DNA of 64,000 bases from Terriglobia bacterium (GTDB taxonomy: Bacteria > Acidobacteriota > Terriglobia > JAJPHL01): contig JAJPHL010000059.1 in assembly GCA_021325275.1 (NCBI GenBank), forward strand, positions 1 through 64,000, given 5' to 3'. This document shows positions 1 through 8,328 of this stretch, one piece after another. Position numbers and translations under genes: made by a program. The notes below the pieces were generated by a model. The model searched no databases. It had not been told where the DNA came from and worked only from the letters and a program-made list of their open reading frames with translations. Within the stretch, counting starts at the first letter, position 1. Each line of letters starts with the position of its first letter.

Positions 1-14
1 GACTCTCAAGTTCA

Positions 15-51
15 GGGCTTTAGCCCCTGCGAATCGCAGGGGCTAAAGCCC
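15..51. repeat. Perfect palindromic repeat, terminator-like
   Basis: Two 18-base arms (GGGCTTTAGCCCCTGCGA and its exact complement) separated by one base, followed on the plus strand by AGTTCTTTTTT. It could terminate a plus-strand transcript entering from the left, but arms this perfect also fit the dispersed palindromic repeats seen between genes in many acidobacterial genomes. A second, unrelated palindrome follows within 25 bases. Confidence 0.7.
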
Positions 52-73
52 AGTTCTTTTTTGCGCGACGGTC

Positions 74-93
74 GGCACGGCTGAAGCCGTGCC
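74..93. repeat. Short palindromic repeat hairpin
   Basis: Arms GGCACGGC and GCCGTGCC flank a TGAA loop. It lies just downstream of the larger palindrome at 15-51; both contain a GGCT(A/G)AAGCC-like core, so they may belong to one dispersed repeat family. Not followed by a T-run, so not called a terminator. Confidence 0.6.
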
Positions 94-178
94 CTGATAC
101 AAAGCGCCACAAAACGAACGCGATCCATCCCGGACCGAAAGCGCTATAGACAACTCACAGACGACCCACTAGCCTTTG

Positions 179-213
179 ACTCGGGCCTCGGGCCTCGTGG
201 CTCGGGCCTCGCG
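179..213. repeat. Short tandem GC-rich repeat (TCGGGCC-like)
   Basis: Four imperfect copies of a (C)TCGGGCC / TCGTGGC unit run head to tail between the palindromes and the first gene. No coding frame or promoter motif is evident in it. The rest of 94-262 holds nothing recognisable. Confidence 0.5.
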
Positions 214-262
214 GTGGCTGTGTAAAGGAATGTATTCCCGTGAGACACCCCCTTGAAAGTGG

Positions 263-268
263 GATAAT
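263..268 (+). promoter_or_regulatory. -10 element (GATAAT), leaderless spacing
   Basis: GATAAT ends 6 bases before the ATG at 275. At this distance transcription would begin at or next to the start codon. No good -35 is visible at 16-18 bases upstream. Confidence 0.4.
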
Positions 269-274
269 AACCGC

Positions 275-1936
275 ATGGGCGTTTCCCCGATGTTTGGTGG
301 GACGGGTGCGTTTCCAGCGATCTGGGTGTCGCTCGCCCTGCTGTTTTCCAACGCCACTCCGCCGGTTCAGCAAGCCGCCGCGAACGCTCAGCCTGCGAAC
401 ACACTGCAAGAAGTGTTGAAAGTCACCACGCACTTGGTGCAGGTCAACGTAACCGTCCAGGACCACAAAGGCCAGCCGGTCATCGACTTGAAACGCGAGG
501 ATTTCGAGCTGTACGACAGCGGACAGCTTCAGGAAATCCGCCAGTTCTCGATGGAAAAGTCGCAGCCCAGCGTTCCGAGCGCGGGCCTGCCCGAGGGCGT
601 CGTCTCAAACCGCATCGCCACGGTGGGCAAACAGGCGCAGCCGATGCCCAACGCTCTCACCGTGATTCTGCTCGACGACCTGAACACCAACTGGGGCGAC
701 CGCACGCTCGCCAAGCAAGGCGTGGTGCGATTCCTGCGCCAGTTGCGTCCCGGCGATCAAACCGCGATCTACGTCCTGGGGCAAAACGGCTTGAGCGTCC
801 TGCACGAATTCACCAGCGACACGGGCGCCTTGTTGCGCGATCTGGAGCAGCATCGCGGCGTGGAGTCCGCGCTGCTTTCCGGCACGAATCCCGATCGAGC
901 CACGGCGGGCCTGGCGAATCGCAGCAACGGAAGGCAAGCCAATTTCTATAAATCGAGCATCAAGGACCAGTCGCTCGACGCGCTGGTGAATATCGCGAAT
1001 CACCTGGCGGGCATGACCGGCCGCAAGAATTTGATTTGGGTGTCGGACGGCTTCCCGGTCTTCGTAAATCGCGACTATGTGAACATGCACGAAGACCTGC
1101 GGCGCGCGATGGCGGCGATCAACGCCACGGGCTTGGCGATCTACCCGGTCGACGCGAAGGGATTGAATCCCACCGACGCCTTGACGGCGATCGCGCCGGG
1201 GTACACTCCGCCCTCGGGACGCAGCCGAATCACGACGCCGCGCCCGAACCTGCAACCCACGTTTGAATTGCAAAACACCATGGCCGAGATCGCCGACTGC
1301 ACCGGCGGTCGCGCCTTCATGAACACGAATGACATCGCCGGATCGATCCGCCGCGCGATGGACGATTCGGCGGCGACGTACACGCTGGCCTTCAACCCGA
1401 CGCACAATCAGTGGGACGGACGCTATCGCGAAATCAAGATCAAGCTGAAGCGCGGCGGATTGGAAGCGCACTATCGCAAGGGATACGCGGCGGTGGGCGA
1501 CGTTTCCGAAAACGCCGAAGCGCGAAAGGCTGTGCTTCTCGAAGGCCTGACGAGTCCGCTGCTCTACACGGGCCTGGGAATTGTCGCGAAAGTGGTGGAG
1601 CCGCCCGCGCCCGAGACGCCGCACTTGCGCATGCGCTTCGTGATGGACACCGAAGACATCAATTTCCGCCAAGACGCCCGCGGACTGTGGATCGCCGATC
1701 TCGACATGGTGACGGTGGTGCGCAACGCGCGCGGCGAGGAATTGAAGCAACTGGTGCGCACGATGCATCTCGAGCTGCGACAGCGCCAATTCGACGATTA
1801 TCAGAGGAACGGCATGTCGTGGACCGCCGACCTCGACGCGCCTTCCGGTTCGGTGGATGCGCGCCTCGTGGTGCGCGACGTGGTCAGCGGCCAAATGGGC
1901 TCGGTCGATCTGCAAATCGCTTCCGGAAAAACTTAA
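275..1936 (+). CDS. VWFA-related acidobacterial protein (TIGR03436)
   Basis: A 553-residue exported protein of the acidobacterial VWFA-related family; its function is unknown. Residues 12-35 form an N-terminal hydrophobic export signal. A conserved block follows at about 50-90 (VQVNVTVQD ... REDFELYDSG). A von Willebrand A fold spans about 126-330. Its metal site is degenerate: the canonical DxSxS is replaced by DDLNT (134-138). The tail shows the family's YKEIKIKLKR/HYRKGY-like stretch (REIKIKLKR, HYRKGY). It abuts the paralog at 1937 with zero spacing, so the two are probably co-transcribed. The ATG at 275 was chosen because the hydrophobic signal follows it and a GATAAT box lies 6 bases upstream. 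Confidence 0.9.
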   Translation: MGVSPMFGGTGAFPAIWVSLALLFSNATPPVQQAAANAQPANTLQEVLKVTTHLVQVNVTVQDHKGQPVIDLKREDFELYDSGQLQEIRQFSMEKSQPSVPSAGLPEGVVSNRIATVGKQAQPMPNALTVILLDDLNTNWGDRTLAKQGVVRFLRQLRPGDQTAIYVLGQNGLSVLHEFTSDTGALLRDLEQHRGVESALLSGTNPDRATAGLANRSNGRQANFYKSSIKDQSLDALVNIANHLAGMTGRKNLIWVSDGFPVFVNRDYVNMHEDLRRAMAAINATGLAIYPVDAKGLNPTDALTAIAPGYTPPSGRSRITTPRPNLQPTFELQNTMAEIADCTGGRAFMNTNDIAGSIRRAMDDSAATYTLAFNPTHNQWDGRYREIKIKLKRGGLEAHYRKGYAAVGDVSENAEARKAVLLEGLTSPLLYTGLGIVAKVVEPPAPETPHLRMRFVMDTEDINFRQDARGLWIADLDMVTVVRNARGEELKQLVRTMHLELRQRQFDDYQRNGMSWTADLDAPSGSVDARLVVRDVVSGQMGSVDLQIASGKT

Positions 1937-3634
1937 ATGATCCGAAAATTTTCCTCCTTGTTTTTGAGCGCGTGCTTCGCGTGCGCGCAGAGTCCTGTGC
2001 CGGCGGCGCCGCAACAGGCCGCGCCGGCCGCGGCGGCGCCCGATCAGCCGGCCGCGGTGATCAAAATATCCACGCGCCTGGTGCAAGTGAATGTCGTGGT
2101 GCACGATAAGAAGGGCGAGCCTGTCACCGATCTCAAGGAATCCGACTTCACGATTTCCGAGAAAGACGCGGAACAAAAGATCCGCTACTTCTACAAGGAA
2201 GATGCGGCCCAGCCGCCGCAAGACGTTCCCGCGTCCGTCGAAGGTGTCGTATCGAATCGCTTTGTCACGTACAAATCCGGCGACAAGATGAAGATTCAGC
2301 AACTGCCCGATTCCCTCACGGTGATCCTGATCGACGGGCTCAACACCAAATTCGCCGACCAAGCGCGCACGCGGGAAGCGTTGATCAGATTTCTGCGTCA
2401 GCTTCATCCCGGCGATCAAGTGGCCGTCTACACGCTGAGCAACGGCCTGCGCATCCTGCACGATTTCACGTCGGACACGGCGGCGCTGCTGGCGGCGATC
2501 GAACGTCACCGCGCGCAGGACTCCGCGGCGCTCGGCGCGTCATCCTACGACGACGCCAACACCGGCTCGGACGATCTCGACGCGTTTCTCGATCGCACCA
2601 ACGACAAGATCGCCAACTTTTATCAAGCGCGCCGCGTTGAAACCACGCTCGCCGCGCTGCAAACCATCGCCAATCACTTGGCGGGCGTTCCCGGCCGCAA
2701 GAATCTCATCTGGCTCTCCGGCGGATTTCCGATTTACGTGGGCCAAGACGTCAACGGCGGCGCGATGAACGCGGATTTCCAGAGCTACGCCGACGAAGTG
2801 CAACGCACCTGGCGGGTGATGAACGACGTGGGACTGGCGATCTATCCGGTGGACGCGCGCGGGCTGCTTGGACTTTCCGACATCTCGCCTAGTTTCGACG
2901 CTGCGTCGCGCGCCAAGCCGCAGCGCGGCGGCGGCCGTCCGGCGATGGATAGCCGCGCGCAGAACCAAGCGATCCAAACGCAAATGACCATGACCGAATT
3001 GGCCGAGCGCACCGGCGGACGCGCCTTCATGAACGACAACGATATCGCCGGATCGGTGCATCGCGCGATGAACGACGCGCGGGTGAGCTACGCGCTGTTC
3101 TACACGCCGACGAATTCGGAATGGGACGGCAAGTTCCGCGAGATCAAGGTAAAGGTGAATCGTCCGGGCGTGGACGTGCGCTATCGCAAGGGATACTACG
3201 CGCTGCCCGATGTGCCGGCCGATCCCAAGACGCGCGAAGCGGTATTGGCGCAAGCGGGCATGAGCGCGCTGAATTCTACGGGTGTCACGATCCTCGCGCG
3301 TCTCGTCGAAAAGCCGACGCCCGAGAATCCGCACGCGATGGTTTCGGTGGTTGTCGACGGTCACGATTTACACTTCGAGCACAACGCCAAAGGCCAGCCC
3401 GACGCCACGGTCGATTTAGTGATGTTGGTTTTCGGCACCGACGTGTCGCCGTTGTCGCAAATCGCACGCTCCGTGCATTTGGCGCTGAAACCGGAACAGT
3501 ACGATCAAATCCTCAAGGGCGGTCTGCGCATGACCGTGGACGTGGAAGCGCCGCCGAACGCCAAGCGCGTGCGCGTCGCCGCGCGCGACGCGTCATCGGG
3601 TCGCGTGGGCTCGGTGGATATTCCGCTGAATTGA
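1937..3634 (+). CDS. VWFA-related acidobacterial protein (TIGR03436), tandem paralog
   Basis: A 565-residue paralog of the preceding gene, starting at the base right after its stop. It keeps the same order of parts: a short export signal, a VQVNVVVHDKKGEPV block near residue 50, a VWA fold with DGLNT in place of the metal-site DxSxS, then REIKVKVNRPG and RYRKGYYA. LSAC at residues 10-13 looks like a lipobox, although the preceding hydrophobic stretch is short; cleavage after ACA is an alternative. Lacking spacing and a separate promoter, it likely shares the first gene's transcript. The pair looks like an old tandem duplication. Function unknown. Confidence 0.9.
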   Translation: MIRKFSSLFLSACFACAQSPVPAAPQQAAPAAAAPDQPAAVIKISTRLVQVNVVVHDKKGEPVTDLKESDFTISEKDAEQKIRYFYKEDAAQPPQDVPASVEGVVSNRFVTYKSGDKMKIQQLPDSLTVILIDGLNTKFADQARTREALIRFLRQLHPGDQVAVYTLSNGLRILHDFTSDTAALLAAIERHRAQDSAALGASSYDDANTGSDDLDAFLDRTNDKIANFYQARRVETTLAALQTIANHLAGVPGRKNLIWLSGGFPIYVGQDVNGGAMNADFQSYADEVQRTWRVMNDVGLAIYPVDARGLLGLSDISPSFDAASRAKPQRGGGRPAMDSRAQNQAIQTQMTMTELAERTGGRAFMNDNDIAGSVHRAMNDARVSYALFYTPTNSEWDGKFREIKVKVNRPGVDVRYRKGYYALPDVPADPKTREAVLAQAGMSALNSTGVTILARLVEKPTPENPHAMVSVVVDGHDLHFEHNAKGQPDATVDLVMLVFGTDVSPLSQIARSVHLALKPEQYDQILKGGLRMTVDVEAPPNAKRVRVAARDASSGRVGSVDIPLN

Positions 3635-3640
3635 TGAAAG

Positions 3641-3811
3641 TCAGGATGGGTCTTTTTGTCGCGTTCCTTGAACTCCGCCCATGATTCCCAATCCGGCGAT
3701 GACCAGCGCCGCCACCACGAGCCAGTGCGGTGGGATGTGCATGAGATGACCGGCGTAGACCAACCCGCCGATCAAAATAACCGTTCCCAGAAAATAGAGT
3801 CCAAAGGACAT
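3641..3811 (-). CDS. Small two-helix membrane protein
   Basis: A 56-residue frame read on the minus strand. It starts at an ATG preceded by AGGAGG with 5-base spacing, the best Shine-Dalgarno in this part of the window. Two hydrophobic segments (about residues 4-20 and 30-46) are split by a polar HLMHIPPHW loop; the tail is polar (GTRQKDPS). It is convergent with the VWFA pair (6-base gap). Family not recognised. The strong RBS and clean two-helix pattern argue for a real gene. Confidence 0.65.
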   Translation of the reverse strand: MSFGLYFLGTVILIGGLVYAGHLMHIPPHWLVVAALVIAGLGIMGGVQGTRQKDPS

Positions 3812-3912
3812 GGCCCCCTCCTGGCAGAACGCTATCAGGTCAGGAATACCGGAGTCTGTCCAACATAGCTCATGAGTACCTAGCGTCAGTCTGAGGTTGT
3901 GGGTAAAAACAG

Positions 3913-4107
3913 TTTAGCCGAAGGCAGGCGGTTCTTTTTCAACGCAGAGACGCAGAGGACCGCAGAGATCGCCGAGAACACCAACCAGTATGGGATGAGG
4001 AATCCTAACTTCATTTCCAGCAGCATGGTGGACCTGAGGGAAATGCTTTGTCTTCTCTGCGCCTCTGCGTTCTCTGCGTTGAAAAAAACCGCCGGCCTTT
4101 GGCTAAG
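3913..4107. mobile_element. MITE-like element with about 46-bp imperfect terminal inverted repeats
   Basis: The left arm (3913-3958) and right arm (4062-4107) are inverted copies with few mismatches. The outer part reads TTAGCC(G/A)AAGGC...GGCGGTT and the inner part TTTTTCAACGCAGAG.CGCAGAGG. About 100 bases lie between them with no coding capacity of note. It fills the gap between the small membrane protein and the stop of the next minus-strand gene. The inner CAACGCAGAGACGCAGAG motif recurs at 56504-56596. No transposase is present, so it is either a non-autonomous element or a dispersed structural repeat. The rest of 3812-4136 shows nothing else. Confidence 0.55.
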
Positions 4108-4136
4108 GCGTGGCGTCGGATCAGCGGATATTCCGC

Positions 4137-5558
4137 TCATTTGATCGCGTAAATGTGGCCGCTGGAAAGGTCCAGTCGCACGGGGAACTTCGAGACGTCG
4201 CCTCCAGACGCCTGCACCACGGGGAGCGGTTGGACATCCAGCGTGTGATCGTTGTACGAAAGCTGGGTCAGGAACGGAATCATCCACGGAAAGCTGGAAG
4301 GATCGTTTTCAATCAGAATCGCCGTTCCCGGCGCGACACTCGGCAAAGCGCGATGCAGTTCGTCGTTGTACACACGGTTGCGATTCTGGACGTCGTGCAC
4401 GATCGGGAGCACGTAGTGGAATGCGCGCGCGTTGAGCGTCACCGAATAGGCGGCGAGCGCGACGAGCAGCGCGGATTTCGTGCAAACTTCCGCCACGTTA
4501 TTGGCACGACACAGGTGCATCAGCGCTTCGCGTACCGCAACCAGCGATCCCGCAAACCACAGCGACCAAAATAGCGACGGAATGTAGAACGCAAACCCAC
4601 CACGCACCGGAATAAACGCCAGCGGCAGAATCGCGACCATCGCCATCAGCGACGCGAAGATCAGATGCTTCCGGCGAAACACCGCCGCCACCACCAACGT
4701 TCCCAGCAAAATGCCTGCCATGCCGCTCGGTTTCGGCCGCACGACGTTGAGCGTGAGTTGCCGCAGATAATCCGCGCTGGTCTGCAAATAAAGATGCCAC
4801 GACGGATGCGGCTGGTACGCCCCGACGTGCGCCACCGAGTCGGGACCATTCACGAGTCCCACCAAGTACGCCACCGTCATCAAGCCGGTGAGCCACACGA
4901 TCCGCGCCGGACCCGCGATCCAGCGAAGCATGCCGTCAAACCGAAAACGGGAAGGCGGATTCCACAAAATCTCGAAGATCAACAACGCCACCGGCAGGCT
5001 CACCGCGATTTCCTTGCCGTTGAGCGCGCACGCGTACAACGCCAGCAACGCGATGGTGCGCGGAATGCCGATCGCCTCGCCGCGCTTGCGGATACGCACG
5101 TACCAAAGGAGCATTCCGAAATAAAACGAGAATGCCAGGGTGTCGTAGATCATCCCGGTGTCGTAGTAAATCGATACGAAGCTCTCGTTCATTCCCGTGA
5201 GAAACAGCGAGAGCAGGGCGGCCTCGATGGAATCCGACAATTCCCGGACGATGAGGAACAGCAACAGCAGATTCGCCAGCACCAAGGCGAGCGCGCCCAC
5301 GCGATACGGCAACGGATGCAATCCCCAAATCGCGAAGATTCCCATGTCGTAGAGTCCACCGAGCGGACGCGGGGATCCGCTAAAGAACACGAGATTCGCT
5401 TTGACGAGAGTGCTCCAGGGGCGCGACCAATAATAGTGGATGTTGAGGATGTCGTCGTCGCTGAACCAAGAGTTCAGACCGTCGGCGGTGAACCACAGGA
5501 AGTAGACGAGGAAAGCCCCGGCAAAAACGGCGTACAGCGAAAGGCTCCGGCGCGACAA
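4137..5558 (-). CDS. Polytopic membrane protein, GT-C glycosyltransferase-like
   Basis: A 473-residue integral membrane protein with about ten hydrophobic helices. The first extracytoplasmic loop after helix 1 carries an acidic SDDD cluster (about 33-36), where GT-C family glycosyltransferases keep their catalytic or metal-binding acids. A short soluble C-terminal tail (about 400-473) follows the last helix. This suggests transfer of sugars from lipid-linked donors outside the membrane, but no specific family is recognised. It is followed upstream, on the same strand, by a response regulator whose stop lies 4 bases from this start, so they may share a transcript. Confidence 0.7.
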   Translation of the reverse strand: MSRRSLSLYAVFAGAFLVYFLWFTADGLNSWFSDDDILNIHYYWSRPWSTLVKANLVFFSGSPRPLGGLYDMGIFAIWGLHPLPYRVGALALVLANLLLLFLIVRELSDSIEAALLSLFLTGMNESFVSIYYDTGMIYDTLAFSFYFGMLLWYVRIRKRGEAIGIPRTIALLALYACALNGKEIAVSLPVALLIFEILWNPPSRFRFDGMLRWIAGPARIVWLTGLMTVAYLVGLVNGPDSVAHVGAYQPHPSWHLYLQTSADYLRQLTLNVVRPKPSGMAGILLGTLVVAAVFRRKHLIFASLMAMVAILPLAFIPVRGGFAFYIPSLFWSLWFAGSLVAVREALMHLCRANNVAEVCTKSALLVALAAYSVTLNARAFHYVLPIVHDVQNRNRVYNDELHRALPSVAPGTAILIENDPSSFPWMIPFLTQLSYNDHTLDVQPLPVVQASGGDVSKFPVRLDLSSGHIYAIK

Positions 5559-5562
5559 AACG

Positions 5563-6243
5563 CTAATTCACTGGACCGCCGATGCCGCGCGCACGCGCGC
5601 GGATCGCCAAGTCCAGGCGATTGTCGATGCCGAGCTTGCGAAATACAACTTTCAGGTGAGATTTCACGGTGTCTTCGCGGATCGTCAGGCGCTCGCCGAT
5701 TTCGCGATTGCTCAAACCGGCCGATACGCCTTCCACAATTTGCCGCTCGCGATCGCTCAGGGACTCCCAATCCTTACGGGGACGCGTCAGGTGACGCACC
5801 ACGGCCGCCAGATAGCGGCGCTCCAGCCACAATTCGCCCGACGCCACGCACTTCACCGCTTTGCGGACCACTTCCACGCCGGCCGTCTTGAGCACCACTC
5901 CGGATGCGCCGGCGCGAACCAGTGACAACGCTTGTTCTGTATCGATGTCCCCGCTGAGCGCGAGGAAATGGGTGTTCGGCAACTGCGGCTTCGCTTCCAG
6001 CAAAACGCTCATGCCGTCTTTGCCGGGCATCTTCAGGTCGAGCAGCACCACGTCGGGCGCGGCCATTACCAGGCGCTCCACCGCGCGGGTCGAATCGGTC
6101 TCATAGCCGATCACCGAAAGTTCCGGATCGCCTTGCAGAAACGATCGCACTGCCTCGCACAACATGGCGAGATCGTCGATCACGAACACCGAGATCTGCT
6201 TGCGCACCGGGTTGGCCATCGCCGTTCCCATGGTTGCCGTCAT
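5563..6243 (-). CDS. NarL/FixJ-family response regulator
   Basis: A 226-residue two-component regulator. Residues 16-130 form the receiver: acidic pair D23-D24, phosphoacceptor D69 (LLDLKMPG) and K119 (VLKTAG). A LuxR-type helix-turn-helix covers about 160-220 (LSDRERQIVEGVSAGLSNREIG). Phosphorylation should promote dimerisation and DNA binding. No cognate kinase is adjacent; the hybrid kinase at 29 kb carries its own receiver. ATGs at 6243, 6231 and 6219 are all possible starts; the last gives MANPVRKQISVF, closest to typical family N-termini. Confidence 0.9.
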   Translation of the reverse strand: MTATMGTAMANPVRKQISVFVIDDLAMLCEAVRSFLQGDPELSVIGYETDSTRAVERLVMAAPDVVLLDLKMPGKDGMSVLLEAKPQLPNTHFLALSGDIDTEQALSLVRAGASGVVLKTAGVEVVRKAVKCVASGELWLERRYLAAVVRHLTRPRKDWESLSDRERQIVEGVSAGLSNREIGERLTIREDTVKSHLKVVFRKLGIDNRLDLAIRARARGIGGPVN

Positions 6244-6321
6244 GATTCACGCCCTGAGGTCAAAGTCATAACACCCACTAGTGTATAACCCCAAACTCGT
6301 TTGTGGGGTAGTTTTTTAGTA

Positions 6322-7350
6322 CTAGACCGTTTGGGTCACTTTGGCGAGCTGCCGCGGGGCGTCCGGGTTGATTTTTTTCACCAGCGCCAGACTTGCCGCG
6401 AAGAGTTGCGCCGGAATCACGTACGGTATAGGCGTGTAGAGGTCACTCGTGGCTTGTATCGGAACGATAATCGTTCGATTGCCCCGAATTTCTCGCGACG
6501 CGAACGCGAGTGTGTCCGCGTGCAGCGACGTGAGCCGCTTCAACAGCGATTCCTGCTGTTTTAGCGTAGGCCCAGGTGGCGCGAAAACGAAAACAGGAAA
6601 ATCGGCCTGCACAAGAGCGATAGGACCATGGAGGAAATCTGCTGAGGAGAATCGCTCAGTGACGATGTAGCAAGTCTCCATGAGCTTGAGAGCTAACTCC
6701 AGCGCGTTCGCGTAGCTTAACCCGCGGCCCACGACGATGGCGTGAGACATGAAGCGGTAGCGCTCAACCATCTCGGCAATGTGCTCGCGCAGGCCGAGCG
6801 CGCGCCGAGCCTCATCGGGAATCTGCGACAACTCGTCGAGCGCGATCGGCGCGCCGAGCGCATGCGCGAGTAAGTAGAGCAACAGAAGCTGTCCCGTATA
6901 GGTCTTTGTGGCGGCAACACTGAGTTCTTTCCCGGAGTGCACGAGCCAGCATTCGTCAACGACTCTCGTCATCGGCGAGCGCGGCTCATTCGTGATGCCC
7001 AGCGTCAACGCGCCCGAGCGCCGGGCGTCGGCGAGCACAGAATTAATGTCGGGACCCGCGCCCGATTGCGAAATTCCCACCACCAGCGCATGTTCTAAGC
7101 GCAAGTTCGCACGATACAACGTGTGCACCGACGGCGCGGCCAGCGACACCGGTAGTCCCGTGGTGATTTCGATGAGATAGCGGCCGAAGGTGGCGGCGTT
7201 GTCCGACGTTCCGCGGGCCGCCAGCACCACCATGCGGATGTCGCGCTTGGCGAGCACGGCGCGTAAGCGCCGCGCGCCAACAACGTTGCGGGCGAGCGTC
7301 CGCGTCAAGGCGTCCGGCTGTTCGAGAATCTCCGCCAGCATGCGCGACAT
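6322..7350 (-). CDS. Double-SIS-domain sugar isomerase / glucosamine-6-phosphate deaminase
   Basis: A 342-residue protein equivalent to the isomerase half of glucosamine-6-phosphate synthase, with no glutaminase domain. SIS domain 1 spans about 30-160 (AARGTSDNAATFGRYLIE, GISQSGAGPDIN, SGKELSVAATKTY). SIS domain 2 spans about 190-320 (VVGRGLSYANALELALKLMET, SADFLHGP). The C-terminus (PRQLAKVTQTV) matches the GlmS ending PRNLAKSVTVE. Lacking a glutaminase, it most likely deaminates or isomerises glucosamine-6-phosphate (NagB-II/AgaS-like), feeding amino sugars to glycolysis; substrate not proven. It is transcribed away from the hydrolase at 7402. Confidence 0.85.
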   Translation of the reverse strand: MSRMLAEILEQPDALTRTLARNVVGARRLRAVLAKRDIRMVVLAARGTSDNAATFGRYLIEITTGLPVSLAAPSVHTLYRANLRLEHALVVGISQSGAGPDINSVLADARRSGALTLGITNEPRSPMTRVVDECWLVHSGKELSVAATKTYTGQLLLLYLLAHALGAPIALDELSQIPDEARRALGLREHIAEMVERYRFMSHAIVVGRGLSYANALELALKLMETCYIVTERFSSADFLHGPIALVQADFPVFVFAPPGPTLKQQESLLKRLTSLHADTLAFASREIRGNRTIIVPIQATSDLYTPIPYVIPAQLFAASLALVKKINPDAPRQLAKVTQTV

Positions 7351-7401
7351 TTCTACATGATTCTACATTATGCATTCCCGTATCTGGGGTATCCTCTTGC
7401 T

Positions 7402-8328
7402 ATGAAGAAGTCGCGCATTTTCTTAGGGTGTTTTCTAGCTTTCGTTCTTGCGAATTTCCTTCACGCCCAAAGTCAGAGCGTTCCCGATCAGTTCTTCGAC
7501 TCCAACGGCGTCAAGATTCACTACACCGTGCAAGGAAAGGGCGAACCGGTAGTCTTGATTCACGGATACGCCGTGAACATCGCCTGGAATTGGAGCGGGG
7601 TGATGGGCCTGTCGGACAGCTATCAACTGATCGCCCTGGACAATCGCGGCCACGGCAAGAGCGACAAGCCGCACGACGCCGCGGCGTACGATCCCGGCGT
7701 GATGGCGGGCGACACGATCCGGTTGCTCGATCACCTGAAGATTCGCAAGGCCCACATTGTCGGCTACTCGATGGGCGGCTTCCTCACGAGTGTGATTCTC
7801 ACCGAACATCCTGAACGCTGCCTCACCGCGACCCTCGGCGGCGCGGGCTGGAGCTCGCCGGAAGATCGGGCCGCGACGAAAGGCATGCTGGAGCAACTCG
7901 CGGTGTCGCTCGAAACCGGCAAAGGCATGACGCCGTTGTTCATCGCGCTGAATCCGCCAGGACAACCGCTGCCGTCGGCCGAGCAACTGGCGCAATCCAA
8001 CAAGATGATGTTGGCTGCGAACGATCCGCTGGCGCTGGCGGCGTGCGCGCGCGGTGGACTCGCGGGTCTTCAGGTATCGGAAGCGAAAATCCGCGCGAAC
8101 AAAATTCCCACGCTCGCGCTGATCGGCGACAAGGATCCGTTAAAAGCGGGCGTCGACAAACTCGACGGCATGATGCCGAATCTCAAGATCGTGGTGATTC
8201 CGGGAGCCACCCATATGACGGCGCCCTCGAGTTCTGAATTCTTGAGTGGATTGCGTGTTTTCCTGGCGGAGCATTCCAACGGCCACCCATCCGAAGGCGC
8301 GGCGGCCGCAGCAAAGGGTACGCACTAA
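7402..8328 (+). CDS. Exported alpha/beta hydrolase
   Basis: A 308-residue alpha/beta-fold hydrolase with an N-terminal signal peptide (MKKSRIFLGCFLAFVLANF, cleavage near HAQ). The oxyanion region reads VVLIHGYA, the nucleophile elbow is GYSMGG (Ser), the acid is in LIGDKDP (Asp) and the His in GATHMTA, so the triad looks complete. The substrate cannot be read from sequence. The ATG at 7402 was chosen over one 45 bases upstream because it starts the signal peptide; a TATCCT box lies 6 bases before it. The MFS gene starts on the base after the stop. Confidence 0.88.
   Translation: MKKSRIFLGCFLAFVLANFLHAQSQSVPDQFFDSNGVKIHYTVQGKGEPVVLIHGYAVNIAWNWSGVMGLSDSYQLIALDNRGHGKSDKPHDAAAYDPGVMAGDTIRLLDHLKIRKAHIVGYSMGGFLTSVILTEHPERCLTATLGGAGWSSPEDRAATKGMLEQLAVSLETGKGMTPLFIALNPPGQPLPSAEQLAQSNKMMLAANDPLALAACARGGLAGLQVSEAKIRANKIPTLALIGDKDPLKAGVDKLDGMMPNLKIVVIPGATHMTAPSSSEFLSGLRVFLAEHSNGHPSEGAAAAAKGTH

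Noticed and set aside
605-2509. 634-codon open frame antisense to the VWFA genes
   Set aside because: It runs against two well-supported family genes, has very high Arg/His/Val content typical of GC-rich antisense frames, and resembles no protein family.
6286-6315. Hairpin (ACCCCAAAC/GTTT..GGGGT) followed by TTTTTT on the plus strand
   Set aside because: Both flanking genes run on the minus strand, where the T-run is on the wrong side; it also contains a two-base bulge. Not called a terminator.
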